The translations under genes were made by a program, and so were the position numbers. Below, piece by piece: positions 8,397 to 16,714 of a DNA stretch of 64,000 bases; positions within the stretch are counted from its first letter, which is position 1; each line of letters begins with the position of its first letter. Source of the stretch: Streptosporangium roseum DSM 43021 (GTDB lineage: Bacteria; Actinomycetota; Actinomycetes; Streptosporangiales; Streptosporangiaceae); contig NC_013595.1 in NCBI RefSeq assembly GCF_000024865.1, positions 1,426,001-1,490,000 on the forward strand, written 5' to 3'. The notes beneath the pieces are model-generated. The model ran no database searches. It had not been told where the DNA came from and saw only the letters and a list, made by a program, of their open reading frames with translations.

Positions 8397-9716
8397 CTAG
8401 CGGACGACGATGAAGTCGGCCGCCCGCCTGGGCGCGCGGTCGCGGGGCGGGGCGGCCGGATGGCCGATCGCCACGGCGCCCATCGGGTCCCAGCCCGGGG
8501 GCAGGTCGAGCACCTCGCGGACCACGTCGCGGCAGAACATGGTGGAGGAGACCCAGGCCGAGCCCAGCCCTTCCACCGCGAGCTGGACCAGGAAGTTCTC
8601 GACCCCGGCGCCCGTGGCGACCACGAACATCTCCCGCTCGGCCGCGTTGCGCCGGTCGTCGCGGTAGGTGTGCGAGCCGTCCATGACCAGGCACGGCACC
8701 GCGAGGTACGGCGCGGCGCGCAGCACGTCTCCGCGCCGGACCCGCCTGGCGATCGACTCCTCGGAGAAACCGTCGCCGCGCAGGTCGGCGATCCACGCCT
8801 CGCGCATGGCGTCGAGCAGCTTCTCCCGGATCCCGGCGGACTCCAGCAGGACGAACCGCCACGGAGTCGTGTGGTGCGGGGCGGGGGCGGCGATCGCGGC
8901 GTCCACCGCCCGGCGGACCTTGGCCCCGTCCACCGGCTCGCCGGAGAACTCGCGGATGGTCCTGCGGGCGAAGACCACGTCGCGCGAGCCGTACCGGAAC
9001 ATGTCGTCCTCGGACTGGCGGACCAGCTCGCGGATCCCCGGGCCGTCCTCCTCGGTGGTGTATTCCGCCATGCCCCGGATCACCGCCACCGGAGTCTGCG
9101 CGAGCTTGCCCTTGACCAGGTCTCCGGCCGCGGCGAACTCGTCGGCGACCGCGGTCAGGGTGACCTCCAGCGCGTTTCCGTGGTCGTCGGACAGGCCCCG
9201 GTAGTCGAGCGCGGGGGTCACGCCCGCCACGCCGATGGCGAGATCGGTCTGGCCGTTGCGCCAGGGGCGGCCGAAGGTGTCGGAGACGATCACGCCGACC
9301 GGCACGCCGAGCCGTGCCCGGATGCTCGCCCGGATGGCCGCGGCGGAGGCGTCCGGGTCGACGGGCAGCAGCACGACGGTGCCGGGCTCGGTGTTGGAGG
9401 CGTCCACCCCGGCGGCGGCCATGACGAACCCGTGCGCGGTCTGCGCGATCACCGTCTCGCCCCGGCGGGCGACGACCCGCGTGGTCTCGGCGGCGATCGC
9501 CTCGTTCCGGCTGTCACCCCGGCGGACCCGGCCCTCGGCCTTGCTGGAGATCTTCGAGGTGACCACGAGGATGTCGCCGTCGCGCAGGTCGGGCATGGCC
9601 GTGGCGATCAGCTCGCCGATGTCGTCGCCCTCCCGCACCTCGGGGATCCCGGGGACGGGGAAGATCTCCAGCCTGGCGTCGGCCCGGTTGTCGTGCTTGC
9701 GGCGGATCCTGCTCAC
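8397..9716 (-). CDS. fbiB: FbiB, coenzyme F420:L-glutamate ligase / dehydro-F420 reductase (bifunctional)
   Basis: 439 residues in two domains. The N-terminal CofE-like ligase (about 15-245; DGDILVVTSKISSKAEGR, SDTFGRPWRNGQTDLAIG) adds the gamma-linked glutamate tail to F420-0. The C-terminal nitroreductase-like FMN domain (about 250-439; RRTIREFSGEPVD, PHHTTPWRFVLL, QLAVEGLGSAWVSS) reduces dehydro-F420. This is the full actinobacterial fusion. The GTG start at 9716 overlaps the fbiA stop as GTGA, so translation is probably coupled to fbiA. Confidence 0.96.
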   Translation of the reverse strand: MSRIRRKHDNRADARLEIFPVPGIPEVREGDDIGELIATAMPDLRDGDILVVTSKISSKAEGRVRRGDSRNEAIAAETTRVVARRGETVIAQTAHGFVMAAAGVDASNTEPGTVVLLPVDPDASAAAIRASIRARLGVPVGVIVSDTFGRPWRNGQTDLAIGVAGVTPALDYRGLSDDHGNALEVTLTAVADEFAAAGDLVKGKLAQTPVAVIRGMAEYTTEEDGPGIRELVRQSEDDMFRYGSRDVVFARRTIREFSGEPVDGAKVRRAVDAAIAAPAPHHTTPWRFVLLESAGIREKLLDAMREAWIADLRGDGFSEESIARRVRRGDVLRAAPYLAVPCLVMDGSHTYRDDRRNAAEREMFVVATGAGVENFLVQLAVEGLGSAWVSSTMFCRDVVREVLDLPPGWDPMGAVAIGHPAAPPRDRAPRRAADFIVVR

Positions 9717-10693
9717 GGGGCGTCCTCGCCCCGCGGCGCGGTGGATCCACCCGGCCGGGCCGCGAGCTCGGTGGCCAGGTCGAGGGCGGCGCGGGCGATG
9801 GCGGCGGCGGACTCGACGTCATGCATGATCAGAGGGCGGGCCTGGACGCGGACGCCGTCGAGGGCGACCCCGGCGTCCTCCTCGGCGACCAGCCAGCCGT
9901 TCACCAGCGGCGAGCCGTACAGCTCCAGGACCGCCTGGGCGGTGGTGTCCACGCCGATCGCGGTGAGGCAGGCGTCGGCCATGCCGCGGACCGGGGCGCC
10001 GCCGACGATGGGGGAGACCCCGACGACCGTCTTGGTCTCCAGGGCCTCGCGGACGCCCTTGATCTGCAGGATCGTGCCGATGCTGACCACCGGGTTGGAC
10101 GGCGGCAGGATCACCACGTCGGCCTCGGCGATGGCCTCCAGCACGCCGGGGGCCGGACGGGCCTGGTCCGCGCCGACCAGGATGATCTGCTCGGCCGGGA
10201 CGGAGGCGCGCATCCGCACCCACCACTCCTGGAAGTGGACGGCCCGTCGGCCCTGCTCGTCGGAGATGACCACGTGGGTCTCGGTCCGGTCGTCGCTCAT
10301 CGGGATCAGCCGCACGCCCGGCTCCCAGCGAGCGCACAGCGCCTCGGTGACCGCGGACAGCGGGTAGCCGGCCTTGAGCATCTGGGTGCGCACGATGTGG
10401 GTGGCGAAGTCGCGGTCCCCAAGGCCGAACCACTGCGGTTCGACGCCGTAGGCGGCCAGCTCCTCCTTGACGACGTGGGTCTCCTTCTGCCGGCCCCAGC
10501 CCTGTTCCTCGTCGATGCCGCCGCCCAGGGTGTACATCACGGTGTCCAGGTCAGGGCAGACCTGGAGACCGTAGAGGGTGATGTCGTCACCGGTGTTGCC
10601 GATGACGGTGATCTCTGAGTCGGGGGCCGCGGTGAGCAGGCCGCGGAGGAAACGGGCGCCGCCGATTCCGCCGGCGAGGGACACAATGCGCAT
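9713..10693 (-). CDS. fbiA: FbiA, CofD-type phospho-lactate / phosphoenolpyruvate transferase
   Basis: 326 residues starting MRIVSLAGGIGGARFLRGL, the conserved N-terminus of CofD/FbiA. The enzyme transfers the phosphoenolpyruvyl (actinobacteria) or lactyl-phosphate group onto Fo to give dehydro-F420-0 or F420-0. VIGNTGDDITLYGLQVCPDLDTVMYTLGG and ILPPSNPVVSIGTIL are typical. The ATG at 10693 was chosen because the open frame upstream encodes no conserved sequence. AAGACT lies about 7 bases before the ATG, so a leaderless transcript is possible. It is the first gene of the fbiAB operon. Confidence 0.95.
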   Translation of the reverse strand: MRIVSLAGGIGGARFLRGLLTAAPDSEITVIGNTGDDITLYGLQVCPDLDTVMYTLGGGIDEEQGWGRQKETHVVKEELAAYGVEPQWFGLGDRDFATHIVRTQMLKAGYPLSAVTEALCARWEPGVRLIPMSDDRTETHVVISDEQGRRAVHFQEWWVRMRASVPAEQIILVGADQARPAPGVLEAIAEADVVILPPSNPVVSIGTILQIKGVREALETKTVVGVSPIVGGAPVRGMADACLTAIGVDTTAQAVLELYGSPLVNGWLVAEEDAGVALDGVRVQARPLIMHDVESAAAIARAALDLATELAARPGGSTAPRGEDAP

Positions 10694-10931
10694 GCCATCC
10701 AGTCTTCCACTGCCTCGGACGCATCGGTCCGAAGGGCCTGCCGCCGGGGTGGGCGGCGCCTTGTCTTGATCGTTACGCGGACTGTCTTCGCTGGCAGGGT
10801 TGCCTCGGGGGGTGTCCGAAATATATGCCAATAGGGTGCAATGAGACACATATGGGATTCATGGGGTTCTTGGGTCGCCCGACACCAAAGGCAGCCATGT
10901 GCAAAACTGACCGGGGTTTACCAAAGGACCC
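10694..10931. other. Divergent intergenic region fbiA / Q-rich membrane protein
   Basis: This 238-bp region serves both divergent genes. It is locally AT-rich around AAATATATGC (10820-10829), followed eight bases later by TGCAAT. The same two blocks occur in the region upstream of fbiC (3199-3208 and 3212-3217). I see no confident -35/-10 pair for either gene. Confidence 0.4.
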
Positions 10932-13211
10932 ATGGGGGTAGCTGTGATCAACCTCGAGGCAGGCCGGCTCCGAGAACCGGCCGCGTGGCTCATGACCGCC
11001 ATCGCGTTCACGAGCGTTCTCGTCGGCGTCGAGCGGCTGCTGTTCGGGGGATCCTCCACCGGCGGATCGTCCTTCGGCCTCCGCGCGGCCGGATACGTGG
11101 ATGACTTCACCTCGCCGGTCACCGTGGTGCTGGCGGTCGGCGCCGTGCTGCTGGCCAGCCATCTCGGCCCGGTGATCGCGCGGCTGAAGGTGATGGTCTA
11201 CGTGGCCGTGGCCACGCTCGGGCTCGCCGCGCTGTTCGGCGTGGTCGGGCTGTTCGGCGGGCTGTTCAGCGGCGACCTGGACTTCGGGCGGAAGATCGAG
11301 TTCTTCCTCGTCGGCCTGCCCAGCCTGGCCCTGGCCGTGGTCGCACTGCTCTACCTGCTGCCCAAGGCGGCCCCGGCCGCCTCCCGCCCGGCCGGCTTCC
11401 GGGCCGACGGCGGCTTCGACCGCCCCCAGGAGCAGTACGTCTCCCCGGGCCACGCCTCGCAGGGCGGTCCGGCCTACTCCCAGGGCGGTCAGGCGCCGCA
11501 GCAGGGCTTCCAATCGCAGGACCAGATGTCCCAGCAGGGCTTCCAGCCGCAGGACCAGGCCTTCCAGGGCGGTCAGGCCTACCCGCAGGGTGGTCAGGCC
11601 CCGCAGCAGGGCTTCCAGCCGCAGGACCAGGCGCCGCAGCAGGGCTTCCCGTCCCAGGAGCAGTCTCCGCAGCAGGGTTTCCAGCCGCAGGACCAGATGT
11701 CCCAGCAGGGTTTCCAGCCGCAGGACCAGGCGCCGCAGCAGGGTTTCCAGCCGCAGGAGCAGTCTCCGCAGGGTGGTCACGCCTACTCGCAGGGCGGTCA
11801 CTCCCAGCAGGCCCAGCCCGCGCCCGCCCCCCAGCAGGGTTTTCCGTCGCAGGACCAGGCCTTCCAGGGCGGTGGCCAGACCTACTCGCAGGGTGGTCAG
11901 GCCCCGCAGCAGGGTTTCCAGTCGCAGGAGCAGTCTCCGCAGGGTGGTCACGCCTACTCGCAGGGCGGTCACTCCCAGCAGGCCCAGCCCGCGCCCGCCC
12001 CCCAGCTCCCCTACAGCCAGCCGGCGCTCCCGCCCGCGCCCAGTTCCGCTAGCTCCGACAACTACGGCGCCTCCGACAGCTACAGCGCCTCCGACAACTA
12101 CGGCGCCTCCGACAACAACTACGGCCGCCAGCAGGCGCACGGCTATGCCCAGCCGGTCGGCGACGGATACTCCCAGGCCGCCTACGCGCCGCCTGCGGAG
12201 AACCAGCCGTACGGGAACCAGGCCGCCTCCTACGCCCCGGCGCAGCCCGCCCCGCAGGCGCTGCCCCCCGCCGCCCCGGCCGAGCCCTACACCCCGAGCC
12301 CGTACGTCGCCGCGGACGTCCAGCCCCCGGCCCCGGCCAGGCCGTACGAGCCGCCGGTCACGGCATACGACCCGCCGATCTACGCCACGCCCGCCGAGCA
12401 GCAGCCGCAGTCCCCGCCCTACGCCGAGCCCCAGCACCCGGGCTACGGCTCGCCGGCCGAGCCCCAGCACTCGGGCTACGGCCAGCAGGCCGACGCCCAG
12501 TTCCCCGGCTACGCTCCGCAGTCCGAGCCGCAGCAGGCCCCCTTCTACCAGGCGCAGCCCGAGGCATACCAGGCACAGCCCGAGGCGCCCGCGCCGTACA
12601 CGCCGGCCGACGCCCAGCCGCGCGTGTCCTTCGACAGCCAGGCGCAGTCGTCCTTCCCGCAGCCGCCGGAGAACTACGGCCAGCCGTTCGGCGGCTACTC
12701 CGGCACGGATTTCGCCCGGCCGACCGAGCCGAACCTGCACTACCCGGCGCCCGACCCGGTCGACCCCCGCTCCCAGCAGATGGCCCAGGCCTACCAGCAG
12801 GCGGAGTCCTACCAGCAGCAGTCCCAGGGGGGCGAGCCGCAGCTCCGGGTCCCCGAGTACGGCGCCTCGCAGGCGGGCGGGTCCTACGACGACCCGTTCG
12901 GCCACCCGCAGACCCCGCAGGCCCCGCCCGCCGCGCAGCCGTACCAGCAGCAGGGCGGTCACCAGTGGGACACACCGGCGGCCGACGCGACGCTCCGGTT
13001 CGACCCGAGCGCCTACCAGGGCGATCCGCTCAACGACCCCAATGCCGGGCGTAACTCCTGGGACTCGCAACCGGCCATAGACCCCACGGCGATCTACAAG
13101 CCGGAGCGATCGGCTCAGGTCACGGGTGAGGAAATCCCCGATAGAGAGAGGGTGGGCCCCGGTCAGGAGCAGAACATGTCCTGGTACGGTTCCGACCGCC
13201 GAGAGCACTGA
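10932..13211 (+). CDS. Membrane protein with a long Q/P/Y-rich repetitive tail
   Basis: 759 residues. The first about 145 form four hydrophobic segments (for example VTVVLAVGAVLLA and FFLVGLPSLALAVVALLYLLP). The remaining 600 are low-complexity, built of repeated QQGFQPQDQ, SQGGHAYSQGG and YGxxxQ units, and end in a polar tail. Either the ATG at 10932 or the GTG at 10944, which has GGGGG upstream, could start it. Such tails are intrinsically disordered and usually lie on the cytoplasmic side in actinobacterial membrane proteins. No function is recognised. The repeat DNA (11450-12010) includes an exact 84-bp duplication. Confidence 0.75.
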   Translation: MGVAVINLEAGRLREPAAWLMTAIAFTSVLVGVERLLFGGSSTGGSSFGLRAAGYVDDFTSPVTVVLAVGAVLLASHLGPVIARLKVMVYVAVATLGLAALFGVVGLFGGLFSGDLDFGRKIEFFLVGLPSLALAVVALLYLLPKAAPAASRPAGFRADGGFDRPQEQYVSPGHASQGGPAYSQGGQAPQQGFQSQDQMSQQGFQPQDQAFQGGQAYPQGGQAPQQGFQPQDQAPQQGFPSQEQSPQQGFQPQDQMSQQGFQPQDQAPQQGFQPQEQSPQGGHAYSQGGHSQQAQPAPAPQQGFPSQDQAFQGGGQTYSQGGQAPQQGFQSQEQSPQGGHAYSQGGHSQQAQPAPAPQLPYSQPALPPAPSSASSDNYGASDSYSASDNYGASDNNYGRQQAHGYAQPVGDGYSQAAYAPPAENQPYGNQAASYAPAQPAPQALPPAAPAEPYTPSPYVAADVQPPAPARPYEPPVTAYDPPIYATPAEQQPQSPPYAEPQHPGYGSPAEPQHSGYGQQADAQFPGYAPQSEPQQAPFYQAQPEAYQAQPEAPAPYTPADAQPRVSFDSQAQSSFPQPPENYGQPFGGYSGTDFARPTEPNLHYPAPDPVDPRSQQMAQAYQQAESYQQQSQGGEPQLRVPEYGASQAGGSYDDPFGHPQTPQAPPAAQPYQQQGGHQWDTPAADATLRFDPSAYQGDPLNDPNAGRNSWDSQPAIDPTAIYKPERSAQVTGEEIPDRERVGPGQEQNMSWYGSDRREH
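11752..12006 (+). repeat. Exact 84-bp direct repeat inside the Q-rich coding sequence
   Basis: Bases 11752-11835 are identical to 11923-12006 (offset 171 bp, which keeps frame), within a longer field of QQGFQ(P/S)Q(D/E)Q units beginning near 11450. Identity at silent positions points to recent slippage or recombination, so the length of this tail probably varies between strains. Confidence 0.85.
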
Positions 13212-13315
13212 ACGGCCAGGCGATCGTCACGATCGCTTGGCGCGAGCGCCGTCGTCGCAGGCACACGACCCAGAACCGGGGAGAGCAGGTCTTTCCCCGG
13301 ATACCGGCATGCCGC

Positions 13316-13350
13316 TTGACGCCACACTGGCCACGCGCGTGTAATTACAC
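13316..13350 (+). promoter_or_regulatory. whiB promoter with a palindrome over the -10
   Basis: TTGACG (13316-13321) and TGTAAT (13340-13345) are separated by 18 bp, which is close to the housekeeping sigma consensus. The perfect palindrome GTGTAATTACAC (13339-13350) covers the -10, a position typical of a repressor or autoregulator site. Transcription would start near 13352, about 80 nt before the whiB start codon. Confidence 0.55.
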
Positions 13351-13360
13351 ACGTGTTGTT

Positions 13361-13393
13361 ACGCCTTCCTCTGGGTGGGTAAGAGGGAGGCGT
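13361..13393 (+). promoter_or_regulatory. Stem-loop in the whiB 5' leader
   Basis: ACGCCTTCCTCT (13361-13372) can pair with AGAGGGAGGCGT (13382-13393), 12 pairs including one G-U, around a nine-base loop GGGTGGGTA. It begins about 10 nt after the predicted transcription start and ends 30 nt before the ribosome binding site, with no U-tract. It may stabilise the mRNA or act as an attenuator. Confidence 0.5.
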
Positions 13394-13434
13394 TCATAGG
13401 GGGGCTCCATTTGCGGGCGGCAGGGAGGTGTGCA

Positions 13435-13695
13435 GTGGCCGACCTGGTCATCGCACAGGACAGCATCGCTGAAGAGCAGCTTGGCTGGCAGGAACGCGCC
13501 TTGTGTGCGCAGACCGACCCGGAGGCGTTCTTCCCGGAGAAGGGCGGATCCACACGGGAGGCCAAGAAGGTTTGCCGCTCCTGCGAAGTACGTGCCGAGT
13601 GCCTTGAGTACGCGCTTGAGCATGACGAGCGGTTCGGCATCTGGGGTGGGCTTTCCGAGCGGGAACGCCGCCGGATCAAGCGTGAGGCAGTCTGA
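13435..13695 (+). CDS. whiB: WhiB-family iron-sulfur transcription factor (WhiB / WhiB2 type)
   Basis: 86 residues from the GTG at 13435, with GGGAGG six bases upstream. The four cluster ligands C24, C47, C50 and C56 bind a [4Fe-4S] cluster. FGIWGG is the turn that contacts sigma factor region 4, and RERRRIKREAV is the basic DNA-binding tail. LGWQERALCAQTDPEAFFPEKGGSTREAKKVC closely matches Streptomyces WhiB and mycobacterial WhiB2, which control sporulation septation and cell division. It has its own promoter, a leader hairpin and a strong terminator, so it is probably monocistronic. Confidence 0.95.
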   Translation: MADLVIAQDSIAEEQLGWQERALCAQTDPEAFFPEKGGSTREAKKVCRSCEVRAECLEYALEHDERFGIWGGLSERERRRIKREAV

Positions 13696-13738
13696 GACAG
13701 TCCGTGGCGCTCGCCGAGGGCGCTTGACGATATTTCGT

Positions 13739-13773
13739 GGGTCACGTGACCTCAGGTCACGTGACCCTTTTTT
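13739..13773 (+). terminator. Intrinsic terminator after whiB
   Basis: GGGTCACGTGAC (13739-13750) pairs perfectly with GTCACGTGACCC (13756-13767) around a five-base loop and is followed by a run of T. This is a textbook rho-independent terminator. Confidence 0.9.
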
Positions 13774-13849
13774 CATCCGCGCGGTGTAGTCGGACATAGG
13801 GTGTCGTATCGTTGTCGCGCCGATCATCCCCCTCCTGAACACGGGACGC

Positions 13850-16714
13850 ATGTCCATCACCGACTCCCCCCGTCTCCCCCACACCGTCACCGCGATCGTC
13901 GTCTCCCACGACGGTGCCCGATGGCTGGAGGAGACCCTCGCCGCGCTGCTCGGGCAGACCCGGCCGGTGGACCGTGCCGTCGGAGTGGACAACGGCAGCC
14001 GGGACGGCAGCACCGCGCTGCTGACCGGCGTCCTGGGCCCGAACGCCGTGCTCACCCTCCCACGCTCGACGAGCTTCGGGCAGGCCGTCGCCGCGGTGCT
14101 CGACCGGCTGGGGCCCGCCGGCGGGCGGGAGTGGATCTGGCTGCTGCACGACGACTGCGCGCCGGACGCCGACGCGCTGCAGAACCTGCTCCGGGCCGCC
14201 GACCAGGATCCCAAGGCCGCGGTGCTCGGTCCCAAACTCCGTGACTGGCTGGACCGGCGGCTCCTGCTGGAGGTCGGCGTCACCGTCGACCGGACGGGCC
14301 GCCGGGACACCGGCCTGGAGGCCCGCGAGTTCGACCAGGGGCAGTACGACGGCGTCAGGGACGTGCTCTCGGTCTCCACCGCGGGGATGCTGATCCGCCG
14401 GGACGTCTGGGACGAGGTCGGCGGGCTCGACCCCTACCTGCCGCTGTTCCGCGACGACCTGGACCTGTGCTGGCGGGTGCGGTCCGCCGGGCACCGGGTG
14501 CAGAACGTCACCCAGGCGGTCGCCTGGCACGCCGAGGCGGCCACCCGGCGCCGCCGCCGCATCACCGTCAGCGGTGACCACCCCCGCCGCCTGGACCGTC
14601 GCAACGCCATCTTCGTGGTCATGGCGAACCTGCCGTTCTGGCCGCTGATGTGGGCGCTGGTCCGCAACCTCTTCAGCTCGGCCTTCCGCACGCTGCTGTT
14701 CCTGGTGGCGAAACAGCCCGCCGACGCGCTGGACGAGGTCGCCGCGATCGGCTCGGTGCTCGGCCATCCCAGCCGGATGATCAAGGCTCGCCGGACCCGG
14801 GCCAAGGGCCGTAAACAGAACCACGCGGCGATCAAACGGCTGCTCACCCCGCCGGGCGCGGGCTACCGGCGCCTCTCTGACCGCTTCCAGAGCTACCTGG
14901 CCGGGACCGGCTTCGTGGAGTCCGCCGGGCGGCACCACGCCATGACCACCTCCCAGGAGGACGGCGAGGAACTGCTCACCGACGCCGGGGCGATCCAGCG
15001 GATCTTCGGTAACCCGGGCGTGCTGCTCTTCCTCGCGCTCGCCGTGGTCACGTTGGTCGCCGAGCGCGGGCTGATCGGCGGCACCCGGCTGGGCGGCGGC
15101 GCGCTCGTCCCGGTGATCGGCGGGTCCTCGGACCTGTGGGACCTCTACCTTGAGAGCTACCACCAGGCGGGCCTGGGGAGCGACGCCTGGGCCCCGCCGT
15201 ACGTCGCGGTGCTGGCCGCGCTCTCCACCGTGCTGTTCGGCAAGACCTGGCTCGCGGTCTCGGTGCTGCTGCTGGGCTGCGTGCCGCTGGCCGGGTTCTC
15301 CGCCTACGCGGCGACCCGGTCGATGATCCCGGGCCGGTGGACCCGCATCTGGCTGGCCTCTTCCTACGCGCTCCTCCCGGTGGCCACCGGCGCGACCGCC
15401 GCCGGACGGCTCGGCACCGCCGTGGTCTTCGTGCTGCTGCCCGTCTACGCGGCGCTGGCCACCACCCTGCTCACCGGCGAGGGCCGCCGGGCCCGCCGCG
15501 CCGCCTGGGGCCTCGGTCTCCTCCTCGCGGTCGGTACGGCTTTCGCCCCGCTGGTCTACCCGCTCACGCTCGTCCTCGGCGCCCTGGCCGCGCTGGCCTT
15601 CCCCCGCCGAGGCGTCGCCGTCTCGGTGATCATCGTCTTCGGCGTCCCGGTGGCGCTGCTGTTCCCCTGGCTGGCCCAGGTGCTCGGCAACCCGGGCCAG
15701 CTCCTGCTGGAGGCCGGGCTGCACCAGCTCTCCCTGGTCGACGCCGCCCTGCCCGCCCAGTCGCTGCTCACCCTCAGCCCCGGCGGCCCCGGGATGCCGC
15801 CGCTCTGGGTGACCGGCGGTCTCATCTCCGCCTGCCTGGCCGCGCTGCTGATGCGCCGCAACCGGATGGTCATCGCGATCGGCTGGGGCGTCGCGCTCTT
15901 CGGCGTGCTGGTGGCGATCCTGGTCAGCCGGACCCCCGTCACCTCCCTGAACGGCGACGCCGTGGCCCCGGCCTGGCCGGGCGTGCCGCTGGCCTTCGCC
16001 GCCACCGGCATGCTGGTGGTGGCCGCCCTCACCGCCGACCGGGTCGTCGAGTTCCGTGCGGCGGGCGGGTTGCGCAGGGTCACCGCGCTGGTCGTCGTGG
16101 CGGTCGCCTTCTCCACGCCGCTGCTCGCGGCGGGCATGTGGATCATCCGGGGCGTGGACGGGCCGATCGACGGGAACGTGCGCGACGTGCTCCCCGCCCT
16201 GGTGGCGGTCAATTCGGGCAACGGCGAGCGGACCCTGCTCCTGCGCACCCGGGAGAACGGACTGACCTTCACCGTGCTGCGCGGCCGTACCCCGGTGGTC
16301 GGTGAGTCCGACATCCCCATGCCGCAGGGCGTCCGCGAGCGTGTCGGCGTCGCGGCGGCCGGGCTGGTCTCCGGCCGGGGCGGAGACGACGCCCGCGTGC
16401 TGGCCGCCCACGGCGTGCGGTTCGTCGTGGTGGCCGCGCCGGTGAGCCCGGAGATCAGCCACGCGCTGGACTCCCAGCCCGCCCTGGCCAGGATGAGCCT
16501 GTCCCGGGCGCTCGGCGTGTGGCGGCTGACCCAGCCGATCGCGGCGGCCCCGGCCCCGCAGGGCGACCCCTGGCACGGCCGCTGGCTCTGGGTCCAGGCC
16601 GCGATCCTGCTGGCCGTCTCCGTCCTGGCCGCGCCCGGCTCGCGGACCGGCGAGGCCGACGGCGACGCCTCCCCGGACCTGTCGGAGCCCTCAAGAGAGC
16701 TGGCCTCCCGGTGA
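13850..16714 (+). CDS. Large GT2 glycosyltransferase fused to a multi-span membrane domain
   Basis: 954 residues. The N-terminal GT-A domain (about 10-290) has TAIVVSHDGARWLEETL, VDNGSRDGST, the metal-binding WLLHDDCAPD and FRDDLDLCWRVRSAGHRV. From about 385 to 760 there are roughly ten hydrophobic segments, then an extracytoplasmic region and a final helix near 915-930. It lies beside whiB, as in Streptomyces and relatives. The job is probably polyprenyl-linked or cell-wall polysaccharide synthesis; the sugar is not identifiable. Its GTGA overlap with the next gene indicates a coupled operon. Confidence 0.85.
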   Translation: MSITDSPRLPHTVTAIVVSHDGARWLEETLAALLGQTRPVDRAVGVDNGSRDGSTALLTGVLGPNAVLTLPRSTSFGQAVAAVLDRLGPAGGREWIWLLHDDCAPDADALQNLLRAADQDPKAAVLGPKLRDWLDRRLLLEVGVTVDRTGRRDTGLEAREFDQGQYDGVRDVLSVSTAGMLIRRDVWDEVGGLDPYLPLFRDDLDLCWRVRSAGHRVQNVTQAVAWHAEAATRRRRRITVSGDHPRRLDRRNAIFVVMANLPFWPLMWALVRNLFSSAFRTLLFLVAKQPADALDEVAAIGSVLGHPSRMIKARRTRAKGRKQNHAAIKRLLTPPGAGYRRLSDRFQSYLAGTGFVESAGRHHAMTTSQEDGEELLTDAGAIQRIFGNPGVLLFLALAVVTLVAERGLIGGTRLGGGALVPVIGGSSDLWDLYLESYHQAGLGSDAWAPPYVAVLAALSTVLFGKTWLAVSVLLLGCVPLAGFSAYAATRSMIPGRWTRIWLASSYALLPVATGATAAGRLGTAVVFVLLPVYAALATTLLTGEGRRARRAAWGLGLLLAVGTAFAPLVYPLTLVLGALAALAFPRRGVAVSVIIVFGVPVALLFPWLAQVLGNPGQLLLEAGLHQLSLVDAALPAQSLLTLSPGGPGMPPLWVTGGLISACLAALLMRRNRMVIAIGWGVALFGVLVAILVSRTPVTSLNGDAVAPAWPGVPLAFAATGMLVVAALTADRVVEFRAAGGLRRVTALVVVAVAFSTPLLAAGMWIIRGVDGPIDGNVRDVLPALVAVNSGNGERTLLLRTRENGLTFTVLRGRTPVVGESDIPMPQGVRERVGVAAAGLVSGRGGDDARVLAAHGVRFVVVAAPVSPEISHALDSQPALARMSLSRALGVWRLTQPIAAAPAPQGDPWHGRWLWVQAAILLAVSVLAAPGSRTGEADGDASPDLSEPSRELASR

